From a virus, in the IMG/VR virus record IMGVR_UViG_3300011115_000756, positions 1-28,867 of that record: DNA of 28,867 nt, one strand, 5' to 3'. Each line of letters starts with the position of its first letter. The first letter of the stretch is position 1. The notes below the pieces were generated by a model. It ran no database searches. It saw only the letters and a program-made list of their open reading frames with translations, and had not been told where the DNA came from. The translations under genes were made by a program, and so were the position numbers. Below, piece by piece: positions 14,254-21,184 of this stretch.

Positions 14254-15981
14254 ATGGAGAAATTACAAATTATAAACCTATCAAACTACATTCGCCCAGA
14301 AATTAGAGAGGTGAGCGGTAAAAAGTGGGTTTTAAATGGAGATAAAAATTCATTTTATCAAATTATTATTGACGCTTACAATGGATCGCCAACTAACTCA
14401 GCGATAATTGACTCATATAGTCATTTTATTTATGGTAAGGGTTTGACTTCAAATGGCAAATCACAAAAACCGTCTGAGTGGGCTGCGATTATGTCGTTAG
14501 TTTCTAAAAAAGATTTACGAAAAATTTGTAAGGATTTTGAAATGTTTGGCGAGGCATCGCTTGAGGTAAAATATATAAATAATAAAATCCAAAGATGCTT
14601 TCATATAGCAAAGCAAAGGATTGCTCCTGAGGTTGCAAATGAAGACGGAGATATTACAGGATATTATTATAGTTATGATTTTTCGAATGTAACCAAATAC
14701 AAGCCAGAGCGTTTCGATGCTTTTGGTTATGGTGAGGGAATAGGCGAACGCTCTGAAATTTATATAATTCGTGATTACCAGGTTGGACAATTTTATTATA
14801 GCAATCCGAGTTATGTCTCAGGGATTTCATGGGCTAAAATGGAGGAGGAAATAAGCAACTACTCAATCAATCACATTCAAAAAGGTTTGTCATTCGGTCA
14901 TATTATCAATATGAATTGTGGCATCCAAGAAAGCGCAGAGACAATCCAAGAAAATACGAGACAAATTCGCAACCACTTAACAGGATCACAAAACGCTGGA
15001 GCGTTCTTTTTAAATTGGAACGATAATAAAGATAGCGAGATAACAATTTCAGCGCTTGAGGTTTCAGACGCTCACCAGCAATATGATTACTTAAGTAGCG
15101 AGGCTCGTCAACAACTTTGCACGTCTCACAAATTAACGTCTCCAATGTTAGTTGGAATAAAAGACGCAAATGGTTTCAGCTCAAACGCTGACGAAATAAA
15201 AGTGGGTTTTGAGGAATTAATGATAAATGTAATTAGACCAAAACAAGAAATTATTTTGGACGGATTAATGGATATTTTTGCCGTTAACGGAATTACTTTG
15301 GACTTACAATTTGAAAACCTAAGAGGTGAAGAGCAAGCAATTGCAGAAACGCCAATAGTTGCTCCGACTCAATTAGCAAGTCAACACGTTTGTTGCTCAA
15401 AAGACGACAACAGACTCTTAGAAGTTGCGGACGCTCTTATTGAAATGGGCGAAATTGTAAACGAGGACGAGTGGATTGAGATTGATGCAATACCAGTAAC
15501 AAAAGACCTTGAGATTAATGAAATAACTTTAAACTTAGCGAGATCATTTGCAAGTTTCCCAAATGTAACAAGCGAACAAGACACGGAGCTTTTTAAGATA
15601 CGATATTCTTATGAGGGTAGTTTGGGAGCGCAAAGAGATTTTTGTAATAAAATGGTAAGCGCTGGACGTACTTATCGCAAAGAGGATATAACAATCGCTG
15701 AGACAAAAGTTGTCAATCCAGGCTTTGGAGCTGAGGGAGCAGACAATTACTCAATTTGGTTATACAAAGGAGGCGTAAATTGCCAACATTTTTGGATGAG
15801 AAAAATATATTTGCGTAAAAATAACAAACAAATCGGAGTAAACGAGGCTCGAAAAATGATTTTAGACCTAGATCCAGCCGACAGACCTCAAGCAAAATGG
15901 CAAGAGAATGAGATTGAAGTGGCACAAATTGCCTCACAGAGTAACAATTACTGGTCATTAAAACCAAATTATAGACAATAA
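14254..15981 (+). CDS. Portal protein with extra C-terminal domain
   Basis: A 575-residue protein. Residues about 1-370 look like a phage portal: an N-terminal IINLSNYIRPEI, NSAIIDSYSHFIYGKGL (about 48-64), DFEMFGEASLEVKY (about 93-106), the long helix around EEEISNYSINHIQ, and SPMLVGIKDANGFSSNADEIK (about 298-318). After a linker with HVCCSKDDNRLL, a second domain (about 455-560) contains RDFCNKMVSAGRTYRKEDI, NPGFGAEGADNYSIWLYKGG and NCQHFWMRKIYLRK. Its Cys and His residues could bind metal. The portal forms the DNA gate at the capsid vertex. This location, 3' of the capsid and 10 kb from terminase, is unusual. Confidence 0.8.
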   Translation: MEKLQIINLSNYIRPEIREVSGKKWVLNGDKNSFYQIIIDAYNGSPTNSAIIDSYSHFIYGKGLTSNGKSQKPSEWAAIMSLVSKKDLRKICKDFEMFGEASLEVKYINNKIQRCFHIAKQRIAPEVANEDGDITGYYYSYDFSNVTKYKPERFDAFGYGEGIGERSEIYIIRDYQVGQFYYSNPSYVSGISWAKMEEEISNYSINHIQKGLSFGHIINMNCGIQESAETIQENTRQIRNHLTGSQNAGAFFLNWNDNKDSEITISALEVSDAHQQYDYLSSEARQQLCTSHKLTSPMLVGIKDANGFSSNADEIKVGFEELMINVIRPKQEIILDGLMDIFAVNGITLDLQFENLRGEEQAIAETPIVAPTQLASQHVCCSKDDNRLLEVADALIEMGEIVNEDEWIEIDAIPVTKDLEINEITLNLARSFASFPNVTSEQDTELFKIRYSYEGSLGAQRDFCNKMVSAGRTYRKEDITIAETKVVNPGFGAEGADNYSIWLYKGGVNCQHFWMRKIYLRKNNKQIGVNEARKMILDLDPADRPQAKWQENEIEVAQIASQSNNYWSLKPNYRQ

Positions 15982-16490
15982 TGGCAACGACAATACTTTT
16001 AAGAGAGAACGAATTAACTAAAAATACCCTTTTGGGTGGGAATATTGATATTGATTTATATATCCCATGTATCGCAGACGCTCAAAGGACTAGACTTGAG
16101 GAGATTTTAGGTGAAACTTTATATAATAAAATTTGTTTAGACTTTGAAAATGACGAGTTAGAAAATGAATATTTAACTTTATATGAGGGATATATAGTTC
16201 CGTTTATAATTGCAGCGGCAGCGGTTGAATATCTTTTAATCGGAGCTTACAAAGTTAATAATAATGGAATATTTAAGGCGCAACCTGACAACTCAGTTGC
16301 TATCGATAAGACCGAAGTTGATTATTTAGTTAATAATATGAGACTAAAATCGGAAATGTACCGAGATAGGATGTTCCGTTGGTTGGCAAAATACCATTTG
16401 CCTGAGTACGTAAGTAGTTCGACAAATATAGTCAATCCAATACGCTCAAATTTAATTTGCGGTAAATGGTGGCTAGATAAACCATATTAA
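15981..16490 (+). CDS. Head-tail adaptor/neck protein
   Basis: A 169-residue, mainly helical protein starting at the last base of the portal stop (TAATG overlap). Motifs: DIDLYIPCIADAQRTRLEEI (about 23-42), LGETLYNKICLDFE, YIVPFIIAAAAVEYLLIGAYK (about 70-90) and VDYLVNNMRLKSEMYRDRM. The layout of four or five helices and the place directly after portal fit an adaptor that joins the portal to the tail (gp6/gp15-like). The role is inferred from position and a family pattern recurring in Bacteroidota phages. Confidence 0.65.
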   Translation: MATTILLRENELTKNTLLGGNIDIDLYIPCIADAQRTRLEEILGETLYNKICLDFENDELENEYLTLYEGYIVPFIIAAAAVEYLLIGAYKVNNNGIFKAQPDNSVAIDKTEVDYLVNNMRLKSEMYRDRMFRWLAKYHLPEYVSSSTNIVNPIRSNLICGKWWLDKPY

Positions 16491-16491
16491 T

Positions 16492-16590
16492 ATGAGGAAA
16501 ACAGACAAAAGAACAGAGGTAAACATTAAGAAATTAAAAAAATTTATAGTAAAATTAAAAAATAACAAAAAAATTAAAAAAAATGAGTAA
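16492..16590 (+). CDS. Possible lysine-rich small peptide, 32 aa
   Basis: An ATG 1 nt after the adaptor stop opens 32 codons, more than a third of them lysine (MRKTDKRTEVNIKKLKK), overlapping the next gene by 8 nt. It could be a short nucleic-acid-binding peptide. However, the DNA here is nearly pure A/T, and such stretches produce lysine codons by chance. Otherwise this 92-nt gap is just an A-rich leader. Confidence 0.3.
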   Translation: MRKTDKRTEVNIKKLKKFIVKLKNNKKIKKNE

Positions 16591-16849
16591 AGATATTAGA
16601 ACAGACCACGAGTACCAAGTTGCAGAGTTTGGAGATTTTGGATTTAGATTATTAGAGAGTACAGGATCTCAAGAGGGGGAAAGTTTCTCAAGTATTATGG
16701 CTTTGACAGATTGTTCAATTGATATTATCTCGTCAAGAAGAGGCGACGGAAGTAGAAATATAAACTTAAAGGCTGGAATGGTAATATATGGAGATTTAAT
16801 TGTTGACGGACTAAGTGGAGATGTAATCGCTTATTTAAGAGGAGAGTAA
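16583..16849 (+). CDS. Small structural protein, 88 aa
   Basis: A compact beta-rich protein: FGFRLLESTGSQEGESFSS (about 19-37), IMALTDCSIDIIS, and NLKAGMVIYGDLIVDG with a final SGDVIAYLRG. The pattern (a FRLLE strand, later a GxxIYGDF-type strand and an AYLR end) recurs in small virion proteins near neck genes of Bacteroidota phages, possibly decoration or head-fibre proteins. The exact role is not known. It is separated by 2 nt from the next gene and probably co-translated with it. Confidence 0.55.
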   Translation: MSKDIRTDHEYQVAEFGDFGFRLLESTGSQEGESFSSIMALTDCSIDIISSRRGDGSRNINLKAGMVIYGDLIVDGLSGDVIAYLRGE

Positions 16850-16851
16850 AA

Positions 16852-17553
16852 ATGAACAGATTAGGACTAGGAACGAATAATTTTAGGATAATAGGCTCAG
16901 CGCCTCCTCCTCCAGAATTTACTAGATATATTGTTGCCGATTGTGTTGTTGATGGAGATCAATATTATACTACTAATTATGGATATAATGATTTTCAAAT
17001 AAATGATAGGGTATTTTACAATATTAATGGTATAAATTCATTTGGAAAAGTTATTGCTCGTACGACTGAAATAGACCAAGAAATAAGTATTGAGCCAACT
17101 GGAATAAATTCTCGTGATTGTTATGATAATATTTTAAATTTTAGTTCAAATTGCTATGGCGATGAGGAAATAAAAATAGAATTTTATTGCACTCCTTTAT
17201 TAGATGATTTTAATTATGATGCTGAACTTGATTCATTTATATCATATAATTATTATTTAATTGTTTATTATGAAGCTACAGATAATGAGGGTAATGATTA
17301 TAGTGGAATTTCAGAAATAAGTGGTAATATTGAAATTGGAGGATATAATTTTTTACAAAATCAAAATAATTTTATGTTTGACGTACAACAAGAAAGAGAC
17401 GGAGTAGTTACTTATGCAAATATTGATAGTGGATATGAACAACCAAGTTTTGGAGCTACGCAACAATTTAGCGATAATGCTGGATGTTCTTTTAATTATT
17501 TTTTAAGAAGTGATGGATATAGTTATGTTTCAAATTTTAGAACTGAATGTTAA
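16852..17553 (+). CDS. Hypothetical structural/host-contact protein, 233 aa
   Basis: A protein of 233 residues, very rich in Tyr, Asn, Asp, Ser and Phe, acidic, with a PPPP turn at about residue 18-21 and six cysteines spread along it. It has no signal peptide or catalytic motif. Composition fits a beta-rich extracellular virion protein such as a fibre or receptor-contact part. Its codons are far more AT-rich and CpG-poor than in the portal gene, which suggests separate acquisition or fast exchange. Function is unknown; the fibre idea rests on composition and position only. Confidence 0.5.
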   Translation: MNRLGLGTNNFRIIGSAPPPPEFTRYIVADCVVDGDQYYTTNYGYNDFQINDRVFYNINGINSFGKVIARTTEIDQEISIEPTGINSRDCYDNILNFSSNCYGDEEIKIEFYCTPLLDDFNYDAELDSFISYNYYLIVYYEATDNEGNDYSGISEISGNIEIGGYNFLQNQNNFMFDVQQERDGVVTYANIDSGYEQPSFGATQQFSDNAGCSFNYFLRSDGYSYVSNFRTEC

Positions 17554-17555
17554 TT

Positions 17556-18014
17556 ATGAAAAATATAAGTAAAAATATAACTTTTGATAATTGGATTGAT
17601 TATAAAGGTAAGGAGTTTTTTAAAATTGAAAATACTCCAAATAAAGATCAAATAAAAAATGGTAAATTGATCGCTGAGAATATATTTGAGCAATTAGTTA
17701 CCGAGTTTGGCGAAATAATTAAAATTGAAAATGGATTTATAAATTTTGACTTAGGGAAAAAAATATCTCAAGGCTTACCATACTACAATGGCGATGCGTT
17801 AAAAATATCCTCAGAAAAAAGCGGAGAAATATTTAATTATATAAAAGATAATTTTAATTTTGATGTTTTAATTTGGATGTTTGGAAGTGCAACAAATCCT
17901 CAAAGTATTTATGTATCTTATAACTCCGACAATAGAAAAATAATTTTAAAAACTTCTTACAATAAAGAAGAGAAAAAAATTGAATACATAGACTATGAGC
18001 CGACAGCAATTTGA
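17556..18014 (+). CDS. M15-like peptidase fold with lost active site
   Basis: A 152-residue protein whose pattern follows the M15 (D,D-carboxypeptidase-like, M15_3) family: KIENTPNKDQIKNGKLIAEN (about 23-42), FGEIIKIENGF (51-61), GEIFNYIKDNFNFDVLIW (90-107), FG, and a final YVSYNSDNRKIIL (119-131). In register with the family consensus, all metal and catalytic positions have changed: the first His is Tyr76, the Asp is Lys83, the Glu is Met108 and the second His is Tyr119. It is therefore probably a pseudoenzyme, perhaps binding cell wall. I chose ATG 17556 over 17547 because it lies after the previous stop. The holin gene overlaps it. Confidence 0.6.
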   Translation: MKNISKNITFDNWIDYKGKEFFKIENTPNKDQIKNGKLIAENIFEQLVTEFGEIIKIENGFINFDLGKKISQGLPYYNGDALKISSEKSGEIFNYIKDNFNFDVLIWMFGSATNPQSIYVSYNSDNRKIILKTSYNKEEKKIEYIDYEPTAI

Positions 18015-18177
18015 TTATATTTTAAATAAATTAATATCTCGAAAATTATTAGTTTTCGCAATCGCTTGCGTTGGATTATTTAATCAAACATTAACCTCAT
18101 CCGATTGGGTTGTGATTGCTACGGCTTACATAGGCATTCAAGGATTTACGGAGATAGTTACACAATTACGAAAATGA
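17995..18177 (+). CDS. Holin candidate, 60 aa
   Basis: A 60-residue membrane protein. After a short charged start (MSRQQFDYILNKLISRK) come two hydrophobic segments, about 18-31 (LLVFAIACVGLFNQ) and about 37-52 (DWVVIATAYIGIQGF), and a short basic end. Two membrane spans, small size, and the position before the endolysin fit a class II holin, which permeabilises the inner membrane at lysis. It overlaps the M15-like gene by 20 nt and the next gene by 4 nt (ATGA). Confidence 0.65.
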   Translation: MSRQQFDYILNKLISRKLLVFAIACVGLFNQTLTSSDWVVIATAYIGIQGFTEIVTQLRK

Positions 18178-18347
18178 GACAATACTTCCTTGACTTAAAA
18201 CCATCCCTATTGACAGGAACTTTTTACGCAATATCATTCGCAGACGTTGACGCTACAATGAAAATCGTCGCTTTTTTATTAGCCTCAGGATATACCTTGC
18301 GCCGTTGGTATCTTATGGAAAAATCAAAAAATAATGAAATTAAATAA
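18174..18347 (+). CDS. Small membrane protein, second holin/antiholin candidate, 57 aa
   Basis: Starts with the ATG in the ATGA overlap at 18174. A longer frame beginning upstream in 18105 would run through the holin gene and is less likely. The 57-residue protein has weakly hydrophobic segments at about 11-24 (LLTGTFYAISFADV) and 28-41 (MKIVAFLLASGYTL), followed by a basic end. It lies between a holin candidate and the endolysin, so it may be an antiholin or second holin. The role is inferred from position. Confidence 0.55.
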   Translation: MRQYFLDLKPSLLTGTFYAISFADVDATMKIVAFLLASGYTLRRWYLMEKSKNNEIK

Positions 18348-18792
18348 CGCTGGTTATCTTTTAATTTGTAAATTTGAAGGCTTGAGCTTAATTCCTTACC
18401 TTTGTCCGGCTAAAATTCCGACGATTGGATATGGAAATTGTTACTATCCAAATGGTAAAAAGGTGACGATGCAAGACAAAGCAATTACTAAGCAAGAGGC
18501 ATTCGAATTGTTTAAATTTATAGCCGATAAATTTGCTTTGAAAGTAAGTGAATTGATAAAATCAAATGTTAATCAAAATCAATTTAACGCCTTAGTGAGT
18601 TTTGCTTATAATATAGGAGTTAATGGATTAGCTAAAAGTACATTATTAAAAAAAGTCAATTTTAATCCTGACGACTTAACCATTAAAAACGAGTTTTTAA
18701 AATGGAATAAGGCTGGAGGCAAAGAGATAAAAGGATTAACAATTAGGAGAGAACAGGAAAGCGATTTATATTATGAAAAAAGTAACTTATAA
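18334..18792 (+). CDS. Endolysin, GH24 lysozyme
   Basis: A 152-residue T4-type lysozyme that cuts the glycan strands of peptidoglycan. The catalytic triad has the phage spacing E-8-C-5-T: Glu15 in CKFEGLSL, Cys24 in YLCPAK, and Thr30 in IPTIGYGN. The family helix NQNQFNALVSFAYNIG (about 82-97) and the C-terminal GLTIRREQESDLY are present. There is no signal peptide, so it needs a holin to cross the membrane; two candidates lie immediately upstream. Cys in place of Asp at the second position occurs in a normal subset of the family. It overlaps the next gene by 20 nt. Confidence 0.93.
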   Translation: MKLNNAGYLLICKFEGLSLIPYLCPAKIPTIGYGNCYYPNGKKVTMQDKAITKQEAFELFKFIADKFALKVSELIKSNVNQNQFNALVSFAYNIGVNGLAKSTLLKKVNFNPDDLTIKNEFLKWNKAGGKEIKGLTIRREQESDLYYEKSNL

Positions 18793-19768
18793 GGGTGAAA
18801 TTGTTAGAGAATATTTACTTAAATTTCCACACGCATCCACGAACGCAATCTCTCGTTTATTGGTTGCAGATTATCCGCTTGACTTTAATAGTGTAGAGGC
18901 AGCTCGAGGACTTGTAAGAGCGCATCGAGGCGAACTTAATATAAAATTAAAAGAAACAATCTCAGAAAGAACAACAAAGGAAAAAAAACAATTTATGACT
19001 AAAAATTTTGAGTTACCAGAGTCGGACTACGAAAAGCAAAGCGAAGTAATAGTCCCAAACAAAAACATTTTATTTTTAAGTGATATCCACTTCCCCTATC
19101 AAAATAACGACGCTCTTAAATTAGCTCTCGATTATGGTAAAAGCGAGAAAGTAGATTGCGTTTATTTAAACGGCGATACTATCGATATGTATATGTTAAG
19201 CCGATTTATTAAAGATAGACGCCTAAGGAATATGGCTGACGAGTTGGAGATGACTCGAAACTTTTTAAAAAATTTACAGGATCACTTCCAAGCTCCGATT
19301 TATTACAAAATAGGAAATCATGAGGATCGTTGGCAAAACTTTTTAAAATTGCAAGCTCCTGAGCTTTTAGGTATTCCTGATTTTGAACTATCAACGATTT
19401 TAAGATTTGGAGAGGCTGGCGTCCAGGAGGTAAAAAGTAAGCAAATTGCAAAGGCTGGTAAATTACCACTTTTACACGGACACGAATTTTTTAGCGGTTT
19501 TGCTCCTCCAGTTAATCCAGCGCGAGGATTGTATATGAAAGCAAAAGAAAGCTCAATTATTGGGCATCACCATAGAACTTCCGAACATACTGAGGTTTCC
19601 TTAAGTGGAAACGTAACAACAACGTGGAGCGTTGGTTGTTTATGTGGTTTACAACCTGAGTACATGCCGTTTAATAGTTGGAATAACGGCTTTGCTCATA
19701 TTTTAGTGGAAAAAAACGGCGATTATGAGGTCAATAACCTTAGAATAGTAGAAAATAAAATCCGATAA
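18773..19768 (+). CDS. Metallophosphoesterase with N-terminal HTH-like region
   Basis: A 331-residue calcineurin-like phosphoesterase. The metal-binding motifs are in order: SDIHFP (Asp104, His106), LNGDTIDMY (Asp135), IGNHEDRW (Asn182, His183), LLHGHEF (His235, His237) and GHHHRTS (His265-267). The first 60 residues (ASTNAISRLLVADYPLDFNS, then AARGLVRAHRG) resemble a helix-turn-helix-like domain seen fused to this enzyme in flavobacterial prophages and phages. Possible substrates are phosphodiesters in nucleic acids or nucleotides; which one is unknown. Sitting in the lysis cluster between endolysin and spanin, it is oddly placed for a nucleic-acid enzyme. Confidence 0.85.
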   Translation: MKKVTYKGEIVREYLLKFPHASTNAISRLLVADYPLDFNSVEAARGLVRAHRGELNIKLKETISERTTKEKKQFMTKNFELPESDYEKQSEVIVPNKNILFLSDIHFPYQNNDALKLALDYGKSEKVDCVYLNGDTIDMYMLSRFIKDRRLRNMADELEMTRNFLKNLQDHFQAPIYYKIGNHEDRWQNFLKLQAPELLGIPDFELSTILRFGEAGVQEVKSKQIAKAGKLPLLHGHEFFSGFAPPVNPARGLYMKAKESSIIGHHHRTSEHTEVSLSGNVTTTWSVGCLCGLQPEYMPFNSWNNGFAHILVEKNGDYEVNNLRIVENKIR

Positions 19769-19778
19769 TGTACTTATA

Positions 19779-20252
19779 ATGGAAAATAAAATCAAATATA
19801 TATTAATATTATTGCTTTTAGTTGGGTGCGGAACTCGTAAAGTAAACAAAAGTAATACAGAAACGACGACAAAAACTGAGGTAAGCATCTCGGACACTAC
19901 TAAAATTGTCACAAATACGGCGTATAATATTGACAAAGTTGTCAATGATTTTTATATTGAGCCAGTCGATACGTGTAAACCTATTATTATCATTGATAGT
20001 CAAGGTAAAAAAACGTCTTATCGTAACGCTAAAATACGTCACAGAGTTGAAAACAGCTCGAATAAGACACTAAAAAGCGAAATAGTACAAAGTAGTCATA
20101 AAGAAAATATTAAGACAACCACGCAATCTAAAACAAGCGTTAAACAAATAGAGCGCAAAACTTCGTTTATAAGTGATTTTTGGTGGTTGTGGCTTATTTT
20201 ATTATTAATCTTATTATACTACCTCAATAAGAAACTAAATTTATTCGCTTAA
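19779..20252 (+). CDS. Unimolecular spanin (u-spanin) candidate
   Basis: A 157-residue protein with an N-terminal lipoprotein signal (residues 1-17, lipobox LLVGC, lipid-bearing Cys17). A polar periplasmic middle rich in Thr, Ser, Lys and Asn follows, then a C-terminal membrane span (about 134-151, FWWLWLILLLILLYYLN) with a basic end. An outer-membrane lipid anchor plus an inner-membrane span in one chain is the defining layout of unimolecular spanins such as T1 gp11, which fuse the membranes in the last lysis step. Location right after endolysin and phosphoesterase, and before a strong terminator, agrees. Confidence 0.75.
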   Translation: MENKIKYILILLLLVGCGTRKVNKSNTETTTKTEVSISDTTKIVTNTAYNIDKVVNDFYIEPVDTCKPIIIIDSQGKKTSYRNAKIRHRVENSSNKTLKSEIVQSSHKENIKTTTQSKTSVKQIERKTSFISDFWWLWLILLLILLYYLNKKLNLFA

Positions 20253-20280
20253 CTGGAGACGTCACAGACTTAAGCAAATC

Positions 20281-20307
20281 AAAGCCACTTTTTTAAGTGG
20301 TTTTTTT
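20281..20307 (+). terminator. Rho-independent terminator closing the lysis operon
   Basis: AAAGCCACTT (20281-20290), loop TTTT, then AAGTGG and seven T (20295-20307). Six Watson-Crick pairs extended by A-T and one G-T. It ends the portal-lysis unit 28 nt after the spanin stop. Confidence 0.85.
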
Positions 20308-20365
20308 ATACCCTTTTGCGTATAAATGCGAATAAATACGTATAATTATACCCGATTGCGTATAA
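20307..20365. repeat. Phased iteron array RCGWATAA with TATACCC boxes
   Basis: GCGTATAA at 20318, GCGAATAA at 20328, ACGTATAA at 20338 and GCGTATAA at 20358 lie on a 10-nt grid; the 20348 position is empty. A longer direct repeat, TATACCC-NN-TTGCGTATAA, occurs at 20307-20325 and 20347-20365, exactly 40 nt apart. The 12-nt palindrome GTATAATTATAC lies at 20340-20351. The array stands between a terminator and the promoter at 20427. It is probably an operator array or replication iterons. Confidence 0.6.
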
Positions 20366-20426
20366 TTCAACTATGTTAATAAAATGTTAAAATTTAATTT
20401 AAGTACCTAAAATTAAAAATTGATTG

Positions 20427-20434
20427 TATCTTTG
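20427..20434 (+). promoter_or_regulatory. Bacteroidota -7 box TATCTTTG
   Basis: TATCTTTG matches TAnnTTTG and lies 31 nt before the ATG at 20465, heading the small-gene cluster. No clear TTTG -33 box is seen at normal distance, which would suit a promoter needing an activator at the iteron array upstream (inference). Confidence 0.55.
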
Positions 20435-20464
20435 CTCTATTATTAACAAACAAATATTTTAATT

Positions 20465-20551
20465 ATGAAATCAAAAAAATTTTATTACAGCTTTTTTCTA
20501 ATCGCAGCAAGTTATTTTTTATTACAAATAATTTTTAGATATGGATACTAA
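20465..20551 (+). CDS. Small membrane peptide, 28 aa
   Basis: A 28-codon frame: basic start MKSKKFYY, then a hydrophobic stretch (SFFLIAASYFLLQIIF) and a short polar end. It is a typical single-span membrane peptide. It is the first frame after the promoter at 20427 and overlaps the next gene by 11 nt. Function unknown; it may act on the host membrane. Very short, so coding status is not certain. Confidence 0.45.
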   Translation: MKSKKFYYSFFLIAASYFLLQIIFRYGY

Positions 20552-20735
20552 AAGACTAATCCATGAACATCGCAAAAAAATTGCAATCTTAAAAATGATT
20601 GAGAACGCAGAGCTTAAGTTTCAAAACCACATTAAAATGGTTGGACTAGGTTTAAATTTAAACGACAACTTAGACAAAGCAAAAAAATTAATAGCAATAC
20701 AGGACAGACTAATCAATTATTATTATAAATTATGA
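20541..20735 (+). CDS. Hypothetical helical protein, 64 aa
   Basis: A 64-residue basic protein (MDTKRLIHEHRKKIAILKM) that looks like two long helices separated by a short turn around GLGLNLNDN (about 35-43). It is rich in Lys, Leu, Ile and Asn. No motif is recognised. It starts within the end of the membrane peptide gene and overlaps the next start by 4 nt (ATGA), so it belongs to a tightly coupled early-type cluster. Confidence 0.6.
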   Translation: MDTKRLIHEHRKKIAILKMIENAELKFQNHIKMVGLGLNLNDNLDKAKKLIAIQDRLINYYYKL

Positions 20736-20947
20736 ATTTACTAGAAAGACTAAAACCGGAATATTTAAAAAAATTAGAAAATTTAAAAGAGCAATATCCA
20801 ACCTCAGCAGAAAAAATCGAATTGAGCTTACAATACAATACTAGCGTATTTGGTTTATCAATTAGCGAGGCAAGTTCAATTTGTGTCTTTTTTGACCTTG
20901 AAATGACTCTTAATAATTTACTTAATTTAATTGAAGACGATGAATAA
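20732..20947 (+). CDS. Hypothetical protein, 71 aa
   Basis: A 71-residue acidic protein beginning MNLLERLKPEYLKKLENLK, helical in the first half, with GLSISEASSICVFFDLEM (about 37-54) and an acidic end IEDDE. No family is recognised. It is coupled by a 4-nt overlap to the previous gene and an 8-nt overlap to the next, in a run of small genes downstream of the promoter at 20427. Confidence 0.6.
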   Translation: MNLLERLKPEYLKKLENLKEQYPTSAEKIELSLQYNTSVFGLSISEASSICVFFDLEMTLNNLLNLIEDDE

Positions 20948-21083
20948 AAAAAACGCTGGGCGTAAGTCCAAATTTAAAGAGGGAACTCAAACCAAAATAA
21001 TAAAGAGGTTGATCCCAATCGAGTCAGAAAACGAAATCAAACAAACAATCAAAAAAATCTTAGAAAAATGGAAGAGAAATTAA
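20940..21083 (+). CDS. Small basic protein, 47 aa
   Basis: A 47-residue frame with a strongly basic start (MNKKNAGRKSKFKEGTQTK) followed by IIKRLIPIESENEIKQTIKK and a basic tail. The GRKSKFKEGTxTK lead-in recalls short DNA-binding-like proteins common in Bacteroidota phages and plasmids. It starts 8 nt before the previous stop and overlaps the next ATG by 16 nt, so it tiles well. Possible nucleic-acid binding is inferred from charge only. Confidence 0.6.
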   Translation: MNKKNAGRKSKFKEGTQTKIIKRLIPIESENEIKQTIKKILEKWKRN

Positions 21084-21184
21084 AACAAATTAAAAAATTC
21101 GACAAATGGATGCGTAAGACCGTCCAATCAGTCCACTACTCAAACAACGAGAAAATGTGTAACGCTTATCAAAAAATAAAATGA
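21068..21184 (+). CDS. Small hypothetical protein, 38 aa
   Basis: A 38-codon frame starting [18 protein letters not shown], basic and helical, with one cysteine near the end. It overlaps the 47-aa gene by 16 nt and has an ATGA overlap with the pentapeptide-repeat gene at 21181-21184. Precise tiling supports it as a real gene; function unknown. Confidence 0.5.
   Translation: MEEKLKQIKKFDKWMRKTVQSVHYSNNEKMCNAYQKIK

Noticed and set aside
18105-18173. 23 extra codons upstream of the second small membrane protein
   Set aside because: They overlap the holin gene in another frame and give an unlikely Cys/His-rich start; the ATG at 18174 forms a classic ATGA coupling.
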